Origin: Bacteroidales bacterium UBA7009
GTDB lineage: Bacteria; Bacteroidota; Bacteroidia; Bacteroidales; Paludibacteraceae
Direction: 5' to 3'
NCBI GenBank assembly: GCA_002449665.1
Contig: DJXH01000008.1
Location: 62,001-126,000 of the forward strand
Length of the DNA stretch: 64,000 nucleotides
Shown: piece by piece, positions 17,526 through 26,720 of the stretch
How positions within the stretch are numbered: position 1 is the stretch's first letter
How the letters are laid out: every line of letters starts with the position of its first letter
Made by a program: the position numbers and the translations under genes
Notes under the pieces: generated by a model
The model's input: only the letters and a program-made list of their open reading frames with translations
Told to the model about the DNA's origin: nothing
The model's database searches: none

Positions 17526-18557
17526 ATGGAAGCAAGTCAATTCAAATCAGACCAATACGTACGTTTCTGCCCGGGTTGCGGCGACCACGCTATATGCGCC
17601 GCTCTGCAAAGAGCAATGGCGGAAATAGGTGTAGAGACATATAACACCGTTGTTATCTCGGGTATAGGCTGCTCCAGCCGTATGCCCCACTACCTCAATA
17701 CATACGGATTCAATACCATACACGGTCGCGGCGGTGCCATCGCTACAGGTGTCAAAACCTCACACCCCGAACTCACCGTATGGCAGATGTCGGGCGACGG
17801 CGACTGCCTCGCTATCGGCGGCAACCACTTCATTCACGAGATTCGCCGTAATGTTGACCTCAATATCTGTCTGTTCAACAACCGCATTTATGGTCTGACC
17901 AAAGGTCAGTATTCGCCCACCAGCCCCAAGGGCTTCACCTCCAAGTCCAGTCCTTTCGGTACGGTAGAGCGTCCGTTTATCCCTGCCGAACTCGTAATGG
18001 GTGCTCGTGGCACTTTCTTTGCCCGCACGCTTGACGTGGATATGCCCAACACTGTTGACTGCCTCGTCAAGGCTCAGCAACACAAGGGCGCATCGGTAGT
18101 GGAGTGTCTTGTCAACTGCGTTATCTTCAACAACGGCACACACAACTGGATTGCCGACCGCGAGACACGCGCCGAGCGTACCATACTCCTTAAGCACGGA
18201 GAGAAGATGATCTTCGGTGCAAACAAAGACAAAGGTCTTGCTCTCGACTACAGCGCAGGCATTATGCCTAAACTCATTGTGGTCGCTGCCGACGACGAGC
18301 GCGTGCTCACCCACGATGCCAAGACCGAAGACCCCACACTCCATCGTATGCTCGCCCTTATGGGACAGGAGCGTTTCACGGACGTTAGCAACGCCGACAT
18401 CGAGTGCGAACTGCCCGTAGCCCTCGGCGTTATACGCGATGTAGAAGCCGAGACATACGACGAAGCCGTAGGTCGTCAGATTGAGGACATACGCGCCAAG
18501 AGCAAAGCCAAGACCTTTGACGAGTTGCTCGGCACGCTCGAACAATGGGAGATGTAA
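17526..18557 (+). CDS. korB: 2-oxoglutarate (2-oxoacid):ferredoxin oxidoreductase beta subunit
   Basis: 343 residues, normal for the family. The N-terminal CPGCGDH supplies cysteines of the iron-sulfur site. The ThDP/Mg site is GDGDCLAIGGNH followed by LFNNRIYGLTKGQ, and the conserved YSPTSPKG loop is present. It provides the thiamine diphosphate centre for the KorA-KorB complex. It is co-transcribed with korA and followed by a strong terminator. Separate small ferredoxin-like subunits (korC/korD) are not seen here. Confidence 0.95.
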   Translation: MEASQFKSDQYVRFCPGCGDHAICAALQRAMAEIGVETYNTVVISGIGCSSRMPHYLNTYGFNTIHGRGGAIATGVKTSHPELTVWQMSGDGDCLAIGGNHFIHEIRRNVDLNICLFNNRIYGLTKGQYSPTSPKGFTSKSSPFGTVERPFIPAELVMGARGTFFARTLDVDMPNTVDCLVKAQQHKGASVVECLVNCVIFNNGTHNWIADRETRAERTILLKHGEKMIFGANKDKGLALDYSAGIMPKLIVVAADDERVLTHDAKTEDPTLHRMLALMGQERFTDVSNADIECELPVALGVIRDVEAETYDEAVGRQIEDIRAKSKAKTFDELLGTLEQWEM

Positions 18558-18580
18558 ATGCAGTTATCCTAATTAACTAC

Positions 18581-18619
18581 AAAAGAGGATGTGTCATAGT
18601 TTTTGACACATCCTCTTTT
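18581..18619. terminator. terminator after korB
   Basis: A perfect 16-bp stem, aaaagaggatgtgtca (18581-18596) with tgacacatcctctttt (18604-18619), has a 7-base loop. It is T-rich on both strands, so it can also stop the leftward ATPase remnant. Confidence 0.9.
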
Positions 18620-18664
18620 GTATTATCAATTGCAGCAGATATTCCACCGCATAGATTAACATCT

Positions 18665-18826
18665 TTATTCATAACCATCGCACTTTAAGCGATAAACATC
18701 GGTTCGTCTTTCTGTGAGTTGATCCAAAAGCGTAGTTTTCCCCGTCTGACGAGGCCCGAGAATAACTATCACTTTACCACTGCCAAAATCTTTAAGTATG
18801 TTGCTAATTATATCCCTGCGTATCAT
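18665..18826 (-). pseudogene. N-terminal fragment of an AAA_14-type ATPase
   Basis: Reading from the ATG at 18826 (MIRRDIISNILKDF), the 53 residues contain a perfect P-loop, LGPRQTGKTTLL. They stop just after the first beta/alpha unit (VYRLKCDGYE). Intact members run to about 380-400 residues with Walker B and DUF4143 domains, all missing here. The gene keeps a consensus promoter, which suggests recent truncation, perhaps by deletion next to the korB terminator. A longer start at 18859 is possible but lies upstream of the predicted transcript start. Confidence 0.7.
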
Positions 18827-18848
18827 AATAACTATTTTTTTTACGATG

Positions 18849-18879
18849 CAAAGGTACAACGCTTTTTAATAATATACAA
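18849..18879 (-). promoter_or_regulatory. promoter of the truncated ATPase
   Basis: TTG (18879-18877), 20 bases, TACCTTTG (18856-18849) on the minus strand, directly before the ATPase fragment. Confidence 0.65.
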
Positions 18880-18905
18880 TATTTTTTTAAAGATTTTACG
18901 ATTAT

Positions 18906-18967
18906 AACCGCAAAATTTATATAAATTTTGGGATTAAAATCACAAAATCTATATAAATTTTGCGGTT
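18906..18967. repeat. large AT-rich palindrome made of two palindromic units
   Basis: Arms at 18906-18930 and 18943-18967 are inverted with one mismatch (outer part aaccg/cggtt). Each arm contains a 20-bp palindrome: caaaatttatataaattttg, and caaaatctatataaattttg with one change. It lies 27 bases upstream of the truncated ATPase promoter and 31 bases beyond the stop of menG. It may be an operator or hairpin linked to the ATPase family. Confidence 0.7.
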
Positions 18968-18998
18968 GATGATTTATTCTGTACGGCTTATTCTGTTA

Positions 18999-19697
18999 TT
19001 ATTTCGTCGCCGAATAGAGGGTGGCGATGCCAAAGGTGAGTTCTTTATATTCCACGTTATCAAAACCTATATCGGTCAGTTTTTGCTGCATCTGTTCGCC
19101 CCAAATAAAATTTTTCACCGAGCGATTGAGATAGGTATATGCCGTCTTGTCGCGTGAGAAAAGTCTGCCTGCAAGTGGCATTACCCGCGAGAAATAGAAA
19201 TCATAAAGCCGCCTTATTAACCGGTTGGACGGATAGGAAAACTCAAGAATCCGCAGTTCGCCGTTTCTTTTAAGTACGCGGTACATCTCGCTTAGTCCCT
19301 TGTCAAGGTCGGCAAAATTGCGGACACCGAAACCGCAAGTAACGGCATCAAAACTCTCGTCATCAAAGGGCATATCCTGCGCATTGGCATAGACAAAACT
19401 TACTCTTTCCGCTGCTTTTCCGAGTTTGGCTTTCACTTTCTTCTCGCCTATAGCCATCATCTCGCGGCTGAGGTCTATTCCGGTTATCACCTGCGCCTTG
19501 TCTTGTCGTATCATCTCAAGCGAGAGGTCGGCAGTACCGATAGCGACATCAAGCACTACGTCGCAACTACTCATCGTACTGACCGTCTTGCGCCGCCAGA
19601 GTTTGTCTATATTGAGCGAGAAAAGGTGGTTAAGGGCATCATACGAATGTGCAATGCGGTCGAAAAGCGAACCTATGGAATCCTTCGTAGAAGACAT
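18999..19697 (-). CDS. menG: demethylmenaquinone C-methyltransferase (MenG/UbiE)
   Basis: 232 residues of the class I SAM-methyltransferase fold. The N-terminal FDRIAHSYDALNHLFSLNID signature is that of the UbiE/MenG family. SAM motif I is LDVAIGTADLSL (the usual GTGD is altered to GTAD). Then come ANAQDMPFDDESFDAVTCGFGVRN and RVLKRNGELRILEF. It methylates demethylmenaquinone in the last step of menaquinone synthesis, as expected for an anaerobe with fumarate respiration. It is the last gene of the leftward set after mutS (12-base gap). Confidence 0.93.
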   Translation of the reverse strand: MSSTKDSIGSLFDRIAHSYDALNHLFSLNIDKLWRRKTVSTMSSCDVVLDVAIGTADLSLEMIRQDKAQVITGIDLSREMMAIGEKKVKAKLGKAAERVSFVYANAQDMPFDDESFDAVTCGFGVRNFADLDKGLSEMYRVLKRNGELRILEFSYPSNRLIRRLYDFYFSRVMPLAGRLFSRDKTAYTYLNRSVKNFIWGEQMQQKLTDIGFDNVEYKELTFGIATLYSATK

Positions 19698-19709
19698 ATT
19701 ATGAGCGTT

Positions 19710-22325
19710 TTATTTTCCTACCAATGCTTTTATTTCAGACAGTTTGTTCAGCGCCTCAAGCGGGGTGAGCGCGTTGATGTCAAGTGCTTTCACCTCATCT
19801 CTTATCTGCTCAAGAACGGGGTCATCGAGTTGGAATATACTCAGTTGGAAACCCTCTCGTTCGGCAGCGGCTGCGAGAGCACCGTTACGCTCTATCTTAT
19901 TTTCTTTTCCACCACTTTCAAGTTGCTTCAGTATCTGCTCAGAGCGACTGACGATAGAGGCAGGCATACCTGCCAACTTGGCTACGTGAATACCGAAACT
20001 ATGTTCCGACCCGCCCCGCACCAGTTTGCGAAGAAAAATCACCTTACCGCCGCTTTCTTTTACGGAAACATTGTAGTTGCGAATGTGCTTGAAGGTCTGC
20101 TCCATCTCGTTAAGTTCGTGATAGTGAGTAGCAAAGAAGGTCTTGGCGTGGTGCTTGTTCTCGTGTATATACTCCACTATCGCCCAAGCAATGCTTATGC
20201 CGTCGTAGGTGGATGTGCCGCGCCCGAGTTCGTCGAACAGCACAAGCGACCGTTCACTCAGGTTATTGAGTATGCTTGCCGCCTCGTTCATCTCCACCAT
20301 AAAAGTGCTTTCCCCGAGAGATATATTATCGCTTGCTCCTACACGCGTGAAGATTTTATCCACCACACCAATGGAAGCACTGTCGGCAGGGACGAACGAA
20401 CCCATCTGAGCCATCAGCACTATGAGTGCCGTCTGCCTTAGCAGAGCCGACTTACCCGCCATATTCGGACCGGTAAGCATAATTATCTGCTGACCGTTGT
20501 TGTCCAGCAACACATCGTTGGGGACATACTCTTCGCCGAGCGGCATCTGCCTTTCTATCACGGGGTGTCTGCCTTGCTTGATGTCAATCACCAAACTGTC
20601 GTTTACATCCGGACATACATATTTATACTGCGCCGCAACATCGGCAAAGCCGAGCAGACAGTCAATCTGCGCTATGACTGTTGCATTACGTTGCAAATCG
20701 GTAATTATTTCAGTTAGAGCCGACAGCAAGTCTGTGTATATTCTGTTTTCTATAATCTGTATCTGATTGGCTGCCGTCAAGATTTTGTCTTCATAGTCTT
20801 TCAGTTCGGCCGTGACGTATCTCTCAGCTCCTGTCAGTGTCTGCCTGCGATGCCAGTCCTCCGGCACTTTGTCGCGGTACGTGTTTCTTACCTCAAGATA
20901 ATAGCCATAGACATTGTTGAACCCCACTTTGAGACTTGGTATGCCCGTGTTTTGGCTCTCGCGCTGCTGCAAGTCCAAGAGGTACTGTTTGCTTGTGCGT
21001 TGCATCTCGCGTATGTTGTCCAGTTCGGTATCCACTCCGCTTGCTATCGTACCCTCTCTTCCTTGTGCCAAAGGCGGGTCGGGGACGATGGTCTTGTTTA
21101 TCCGGCGTTTCATCTCTGTTGTCGGCGAGAGTTGCTCTGCCAACATTGCTATATATCCGTTGTCCGAAGCGGATGAGAAGACGGCTTTCACCTTCTCCAC
21201 GGCATCCATACTTACCGCCAATGCCCTAAGGTCGCGCGGACCTATCCGTCCTGTAGAGATTTTCCCGGCGAGCCTCTCAAGGTCTTGAAAACGAGAGAGT
21301 TGGTTTTTTATCTCGTCTCGTTGTTCGGGGTGCCGGAAGAAATACTCTACCACCTGCTGACGGTTGCGTATCGGTCTTACCTGCTTGAGCGGCAGTGCTA
21401 TCCAGCGGTGGAGCATACGACTCCCCATCGGCGTGAGCGTATGGTTGAGTACGGAAAACAATGACATACTCTCCGCGCTCTGTCCGCCTACGAGTTCGAG
21501 GTTGCGTATGGTAAACTTGTCAAGCCATACGTATTTGTCTTCTTCTATACGGGCAAGGTGCTGTATATGACCTGTTTGCAGGTGTTGAGTAATGTCAAGA
21601 TAATGCAGTATGGCACCGGCTGCTATAAGGGCATACGGCAGAGAGTCAAAGCCGAAGCCTTTGAGGGACGAGGTGCCGAACTGCTTTTTCAGACGTTCTT
21701 GGGCGGCATCGTCGGTAAACATCCAGTCGTCAAGAGCGAAGGTGAAGTACTTGCTGCCGAACAACTCTTCAAACATCTGTTGCTTGTTGCGGACGAAGAC
21801 AACCTCTTTCGGTGCGAACTGCGAGAGGAGTTTGTCTATATGCTCTTTGCCCGCCTGTGTGGCTACAAACTCGCCCGTGGAAAGGTCAAGAAAAGCAAGT
21901 CCTAAATCAGCAGTGGTCTTGTCAGAGGGGAAATGCACGCAGGCAAGGAAGTTGTTCTCTTCGGACGTGAGTGTGGAGTCGGAGTAACTGACAGAAGGCG
22001 TAACGAGTTCGGTAACACCGCGTTTTACAAGTTTCTTCGTTAATTTGGGATCTTCGAGTTGGTCGCAAATAGCCACCCGAAGCCCCTCTCTTACGAGTTT
22101 GGGCAGGTAGGTATCAAGTGCGTGAAATGGGAACCCCGCCATCTCCACGGTCTTGGCATTGGCTCCGTTGTTGCGGCGTGTAAGCGTGATATTGAGTATC
22201 TTAGCCGCCTTTACGGCATCGTCTGCATAGGTCTCATAGAAGTCGCCGCAACGAAAAAGCAGCAGTGCATCGGGGTACTGCTCCTTTATCTTGCGAAACT
22301 GCTCCATCATCGGGGTTTCTTTCAT
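19710..22325 (-). CDS. mutS: DNA mismatch repair protein MutS
   Basis: 871 residues, full length. Domain I begins MKETPMMEQFRKIKEQYPD and carries the mismatch-reading Phe-x-Glu in CGDFYETYADD (Phe29, Glu31). The connector, lever and clamp domains follow. The C-terminal ATPase has Walker A GPNMAGKSALLRQ, the STFMVEM loop, Walker B LVLFDELGRGTST and the FFATHYHEL switch. It recognises base mismatches and small loops in DNA and recruits MutL. It is 36 bases after the yggS/TonB-receptor frame and probably in the same transcript. Confidence 0.97.
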   Translation of the reverse strand: MKETPMMEQFRKIKEQYPDALLLFRCGDFYETYADDAVKAAKILNITLTRRNNGANAKTVEMAGFPFHALDTYLPKLVREGLRVAICDQLEDPKLTKKLVKRGVTELVTPSVSYSDSTLTSEENNFLACVHFPSDKTTADLGLAFLDLSTGEFVATQAGKEHIDKLLSQFAPKEVVFVRNKQQMFEELFGSKYFTFALDDWMFTDDAAQERLKKQFGTSSLKGFGFDSLPYALIAAGAILHYLDITQHLQTGHIQHLARIEEDKYVWLDKFTIRNLELVGGQSAESMSLFSVLNHTLTPMGSRMLHRWIALPLKQVRPIRNRQQVVEYFFRHPEQRDEIKNQLSRFQDLERLAGKISTGRIGPRDLRALAVSMDAVEKVKAVFSSASDNGYIAMLAEQLSPTTEMKRRINKTIVPDPPLAQGREGTIASGVDTELDNIREMQRTSKQYLLDLQQRESQNTGIPSLKVGFNNVYGYYLEVRNTYRDKVPEDWHRRQTLTGAERYVTAELKDYEDKILTAANQIQIIENRIYTDLLSALTEIITDLQRNATVIAQIDCLLGFADVAAQYKYVCPDVNDSLVIDIKQGRHPVIERQMPLGEEYVPNDVLLDNNGQQIIMLTGPNMAGKSALLRQTALIVLMAQMGSFVPADSASIGVVDKIFTRVGASDNISLGESTFMVEMNEAASILNNLSERSLVLFDELGRGTSTYDGISIAWAIVEYIHENKHHAKTFFATHYHELNEMEQTFKHIRNYNVSVKESGGKVIFLRKLVRGGSEHSFGIHVAKLAGMPASIVSRSEQILKQLESGGKENKIERNGALAAAAEREGFQLSIFQLDDPVLEQIRDEVKALDINALTPLEALNKLSEIKALVGK

Positions 22326-22361
22326 ATAGTAAGGACTTTATTATGTTTGCGTTATGCGGTA

Positions 22362-25300
22362 CTACTGTAAATCAATAGAGAGCCTGAGGTTATACATGCG
22401 CCCTGTCAGGTAGTTGGGGCTTGCCCATTGTGTTCCATCGGCGGCGGTGAGCCAATAATAACTGTTAACGTTCTTCCAGCCCACTACATTAAAAACCTCA
22501 AAGTATATGCTCCACGACGCTATATGCTTGGCGGCATCGCTGCGCATAAAGCGGTCAGTGGAGGCGGAGAAAGTGCGGCTCAGACCGAGGTCTATGCGCT
22601 TGTACGCACTCAGTCTGCCAAGGTATCTCATAGAAGCCGAACGTGGATAACCGAAAGGCAGTCCGTCGCTGAAGACGAACTTAAGGTGAAGCCTATACTG
22701 CGGCAGACGAGGTATATAGTCTTGGAAGAAGAACGTTACTGCCCATCGTTGCTCCTGCGGTGTAGGTATCCAGCCCAAGCCGAGACTATCCTCGTTGAGG
22801 TGCATACGGCTGCGCATCAGGCTAAGGCTCACCCACGAATCCACCCCGGGGACAAGTTCGCCGTAGAGTTTGAAGTCTGCTCCGAGCGTATAACCGTAAC
22901 TGTCGTTCTTACCTGAATAGCGTACACGCACGTTATCAACCGAATAACTGACCATACGGTCTATGTATTTGCCGTATAGTTCAGTGGTAAACTTAAACGG
23001 TCTGCCCCAAGCGCGGAAATAGTAGTCGGCTCCGAGCAGGGCGTGCACCGACCGCTGGGCTTTGAGGTCTTCGTTCAGTTTGATCCTTGTAACGCCGTCT
23101 GTGGTAACGGTGTCGCGCAGTTCCTTGTAGAAAGGCGACTGATAGTACAATCCAGTGGCAAAGCGGAAAGTGAAATCGCGTTTCCACCCGGGCATCCATA
23201 CCACATTGGCACGCGGCGAGACAAGCAGTTCGCGATTGAACGACCAGAAGTTAAACCTCACGCCGCCGTTGAGCGTAACGCTGCCCATATCAGTATGCCA
23301 TTTGTACTCGTCCTGTACAAAGCCTTCGGTGCGCAGTGTAGCCATTCGGTTAGTGCCTTTGAGCGAATAGAGCAGTTCCATCTTATCGGTCGCTGTGGGC
23401 ATACTATAGCCTGCCGAGTCGCGCCATTCCCACTCGCTTATGCGGTCATTGATAATCTCTGTCTGCAGTTGCAGTCCCCACGAAACGAGTTGGTTATGCC
23501 TGCGCCAATCGCCTCTGTGGGACAGCGTTACCACTCCCGCTTGGAGACTATTGCGCGCATGTTCGTGGCTGTTGCCCGTGCCGAGTATGCCCTGCTCCGT
23601 AACATCTCCCGATATGGTTTCGCCTTCCGGTTTTGCGTTTGAGGAAGAACCGTCAAGCGACTGCTCCGATAACACATACTCGCCTAAGATGTCATACGTC
23701 TCTTGTTCTCGCGTATAGAATCCGCCTAAGGTGAAATGGACGTTCAGTCTGTCGGTGCTGTTAAGTTGATATTCTCCTTTGGCTGACACGGCTGCAAGGG
23801 CTGTCAGAAAGCGGTCTTTCTCCTGCCCCTGATACCAGATGGTCTTGTTAAGTGCTTGTGTATAAGTGCCGAATCCCTCACTTTCGGAATCGGGGATAAA
23901 TGAGTAGTTGTTTAGCGAGAAGTTGCCGAGAAAATTCATCTCCCATTTCTTCTTTTCCGTCTGTTTGCCCGTCGCCCAAGTCATATATGTCTGATAGTCA
24001 ACGAAAGTAGGCTGGTAGTTACCTTTAGTCGGCAAGGCTCCGAGCATATATTTAGATGTCTTATATCTTATGCCGTGCATTTGACTTTGCGTACTATCGC
24101 CCCAGCCGATATATGCATTCGCACCGAGCAGAGACACCGACAGGGACGATTCGAGCCGTTTGGGTCTTTTGTACTGAATATCAAGCACGGATGCCATCTT
24201 GTCGCCGTACTGCGCATTAAAACCGCCGGCACTGAACTCAAGCCTGTCCACCATATTGGGATTTACGAAACTCAATCCTTCCTGCTGACCGCTACGAATA
24301 AGCAGCGGACGGTGAATCTCCAAACAGTTGACATACACGCTGTTCTCGTCATAACTGCCACCGCGAACGTTATATTGGGTGGACAGTTCGTTGTTCTGGC
24401 TCACTCCTGCAAACGTGATAAGCAGGCTCTCTATGCTGCCGCCCGTTGCATCCGGCATCAGCCTTGACACGGTCGCATCTGTTGTCTCCATCATACCCGT
24501 CTGCCGTTGCAGTCCGCGCACCTCCACCTCCTCAAGTATGGCGTTGTCTTCGGGCAACACGACGTTGATATTCAGCACATCGCGGTCAGTGTATATCTGC
24601 TGACTGAGAGTCTTGTAGCCGAGCATTGAGAATACTACCGTCACCGTATCGTTCATCGGTACGGTAAGCGAATAGTAGCCGTTGCGGTTGGTGGCAGTGC
24701 CGGTAACGCCGTCGTCAAGATAGACGTTTGCGAGTTCTATACCCACGTTCTTCTCGTCAAGTACATAGCCGTATATGCGTGCTTCGCGGGCTGAAAGAGG
24801 CAAAACAGTCTCAAAAAAAAACACCAAGAGAAAAGCCAATACCGTCTTGAGAGCAGACGAGCGAACGGACTGATTATCTGTAGGCGAGGCAGTAGCATAA
24901 TGGCGTTCGCCGAAAATAGACGAACCTATACGTACCATAGTGCTTCCCTCTTCTATCGCCGTTTGATAGTCGCCGGACATTCCCATTGATATGATTGGTT
25001 TGTCTATTCCGAGCGAGTCGCCTGCCGCTTTTATCTGCCTGAAACAGCGGCGTATCTCCGTCTCGTTGTCGGTGTTGGTAGCCATACCCATTATCCCGCG
25101 TACACGGATGTGGGGATAGGCGGAGAAGTCAGATGGCAGTTCGTCCGGCGAAAAACCGGTTTTCGTTTCCTCGCGCGCCACGTGAACTTCAAGCAGCACG
25201 TCCACTATCCGCCCCGCTTTGGTGGCTTCTTTCTCTATGGTTTGCAGCAACTTAACGCTATCCACGCTGTGAATAAGGTGAACGAAAGGAATGATATACT

Positions 25301-25529
25301 TGACTTTGTTTGTTTGCAGGTGTCCGATAAAGTGCCAACGTATATCCTTGGGCAGGACAGCCTGTTTTTCCACAAGTTCCTGCACCCGACTTTCGCCGAA
25401 GTCGCGTTCGCCTGCGCAGTATGCCTCACGCAGCAGTTCTATGGGCTGAAACTTACTCACACACAGCAGTGTAACCCCCGCGGGGATATGCTGTCTTATC
25501 TGTTGTATGTTTTGTGATATGTTACTCAC
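22362..25529 (-). CDS. in-frame fusion of YggS-type PLP protein and a TonB-dependent receptor
   Basis: One open frame of 1055 residues. Residues 1-216 are a complete YggS/PLPBP (PLP homeostasis) protein: PLP lysine in CVSKFQP (Lys26), HFIGHLQTNK, MGMSGDY, GSSIFGERHY. There is no stop. After about 16 linker residues (ATASPTDNQSVRSS) comes a Sec signal-like stretch (LKTVLAFLLVFFFETVLPLSA) and a standard outer-membrane receptor: carboxypeptidase-like domain (YGYVLDEKN...), plug (YNVRGGSYDENSVYVN) and barrel ending LRLSIDLQ. The receptor half has no ATG of its own; CTC stands where ATG would be expected, and a TTG three codons later is the only nearby alternative. A T9 run (24813-24821) lies in the signal region. 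YggS starts with GTG overlapping the glsB stop. It may be two proteins made from one frame, or a real fusion. Confidence 0.8.
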   Translation of the reverse strand: MSNISQNIQQIRQHIPAGVTLLCVSKFQPIELLREAYCAGERDFGESRVQELVEKQAVLPKDIRWHFIGHLQTNKVKYIIPFVHLIHSVDSVKLLQTIEKEATKAGRIVDVLLEVHVAREETKTGFSPDELPSDFSAYPHIRVRGIMGMATNTDNETEIRRCFRQIKAAGDSLGIDKPIISMGMSGDYQTAIEEGSTMVRIGSSIFGERHYATASPTDNQSVRSSALKTVLAFLLVFFFETVLPLSAREARIYGYVLDEKNVGIELANVYLDDGVTGTATNRNGYYSLTVPMNDTVTVVFSMLGYKTLSQQIYTDRDVLNINVVLPEDNAILEEVEVRGLQRQTGMMETTDATVSRLMPDATGGSIESLLITFAGVSQNNELSTQYNVRGGSYDENSVYVNCLEIHRPLLIRSGQQEGLSFVNPNMVDRLEFSAGGFNAQYGDKMASVLDIQYKRPKRLESSLSVSLLGANAYIGWGDSTQSQMHGIRYKTSKYMLGALPTKGNYQPTFVDYQTYMTWATGKQTEKKKWEMNFLGNFSLNNYSFIPDSESEGFGTYTQALNKTIWYQGQEKDRFLTALAAVSAKGEYQLNSTDRLNVHFTLGGFYTREQETYDILGEYVLSEQSLDGSSSNAKPEGETISGDVTEQGILGTGNSHEHARNSLQAGVVTLSHRGDWRRHNQLVSWGLQLQTEIINDRISEWEWRDSAGYSMPTATDKMELLYSLKGTNRMATLRTEGFVQDEYKWHTDMGSVTLNGGVRFNFWSFNRELLVSPRANVVWMPGWKRDFTFRFATGLYYQSPFYKELRDTVTTDGVTRIKLNEDLKAQRSVHALLGADYYFRAWGRPFKFTTELYGKYIDRMVSYSVDNVRVRYSGKNDSYGYTLGADFKLYGELVPGVDSWVSLSLMRSRMHLNEDSLGLGWIPTPQEQRWAVTFFFQDYIPRLPQYRLHLKFVFSDGLPFGYPRSASMRYLGRLSAYKRIDLGLSRTFSASTDRFMRSDAAKHIASWSIYFEVFNVVGWKNVNSYYWLTAADGTQWASPNYLTGRMYNLRLSIDLQ

Positions 25530-26524
25530 GATTTTTTTGTCGGAAATGCGGTTTTCTTTCTCCTTCTGCCGTTAAAGAGGCGTTTGAGATAGTCCATATA
25601 TACCTTAATGTACCTTGCCTGTTTGTCCTCGTTGATGTCCTCCACGTTCACCATCATACCTGTTTCATACACATCTGCAAGTTCGTCGTTTACGGCATTG
25701 CCGAAAAACATCAGATTTGGAGTCAGGTTCAGATACGCGGAGAACATCGGCGGCACCACTGTCCCGCGAGCGCGCACAGCCCGTTGCAGCAACTGGTAGT
25801 TGAAAGCGGGGTCATCGCCTATGAATATATCGTCCGCAAGTTCCTGACCTTCAGCAGATATATCCACGGGGTTATACGGTCTGAACAAGCCCTTCGGGTC
25901 GTTGTGATAGCGGCGCAGGTAGGCATAGATAAGGTTGCGCGACAACTCGTCGTACTGCGGATAGATAGTAACCTTGCCTATGAGATACTTCACCGTCTTG
26001 CGGTGGTTGTAGAGTACGGCTCCTATGCCATCCCATATATTGTCAAGCGCAAAGAGTGCCTTGGGTCCCAACTCCCGCTTCTGGTACATAGGCTGTACAA
26101 ACGCCCTGCCCAGTTCGATGGTCTGCGGCAGATAGTCGCGGATAAAATAGTCGGAGTAGTGATACAGGTGCGACGAGGTTATATTAGGCTGACCGTCTTC
26201 TCTGAAACTGCACTGACTGCAAACGAGATACCTATAGCCGCCCACTATCTCTTCGTTGGCAGGGTCCCATACTATGAGTTGGTGATACGGATGAGGGGAC
26301 ATCGTGTCCATATCATCCATATCCATCTCTTCACCTGTTGAGCCGCCCGACTCGCGAAAACTCAGTTCGCGCAGACGTGCCACCTCACGCATGAGGTTAG
26401 GTGCTTCCGGCGCGGTAAAATCGTATATCTCGTTATCGGCTTTGTTGGTAGGACGTACAAAGATTTTCTTTGTCAGTTCTTTCTTTAGCAAATCGCGTTC
26501 CACGCGAGGTATAATATCTTTCAT
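25526..26524 (-). CDS. glsB: GlsB/OlsB-family N-acyltransferase (glycine lipid synthesis type)
   Basis: 332 residues of the GNAT-like hemolysin/OlsB family. IVGGYRYLVC, LGRAFVQPMYQ and LFRPYNPVDI are typical of acyl-ACP-dependent N-acyltransferases. In Bacteroides, GlsB acylates glycine as the first step to the glycine and serine-glycine lipids of the envelope, with a separate GlsA making the O-acylation. No glsA is visible here. The basic tail (RRRKKTAFPTKKS) suggests membrane association. First gene of the operon with yggS/TonB receptor, mutS and menG, overlapping the next start (GTGA). The assignment rests on family pattern and length. Confidence 0.75.
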   Translation of the reverse strand: MKDIIPRVERDLLKKELTKKIFVRPTNKADNEIYDFTAPEAPNLMREVARLRELSFRESGGSTGEEMDMDDMDTMSPHPYHQLIVWDPANEEIVGGYRYLVCSQCSFREDGQPNITSSHLYHYSDYFIRDYLPQTIELGRAFVQPMYQKRELGPKALFALDNIWDGIGAVLYNHRKTVKYLIGKVTIYPQYDELSRNLIYAYLRRYHNDPKGLFRPYNPVDISAEGQELADDIFIGDDPAFNYQLLQRAVRARGTVVPPMFSAYLNLTPNLMFFGNAVNDELADVYETGMMVNVEDINEDKQARYIKVYMDYLKRLFNGRRRKKTAFPTKKS

Positions 26525-26583
26525 CTGACAATTGTAATTATCGTTTCTGCTTACTTACATAGTCTTTCTCTCTATGCAAACTG

Positions 26584-26615
26584 CAAAGGTATAGTATTTT
26601 TAGCAATCTGCCAAA
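26584..26615 (-). promoter_or_regulatory. promoter of the glsB operon
   Basis: TTTG (26615-26612), 20 bases, TACCTTTG (26591-26584) on the minus strand, 60 bases before the glsB ATG. A weaker TAACTTTG at 26697-26704 on the plus strand probably serves sbcDC, without a clear upstream TTTG. Confidence 0.75.
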
Positions 26616-26720
26616 TTTTTGCACAATTTGCCTGCTTTCATTAGCAAAAATCATACTAAAACCACACACGCATATCCGACTACCGGCAAAAAGCAGTAAC
26701 TTTGCGCAAACTGTTTTTAT

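Noticed and set aside
18665..18826. Functional small P-loop protein
   Set aside because: It stops after the first beta-alpha unit of a roughly 400-residue family, so truncation is far more likely.
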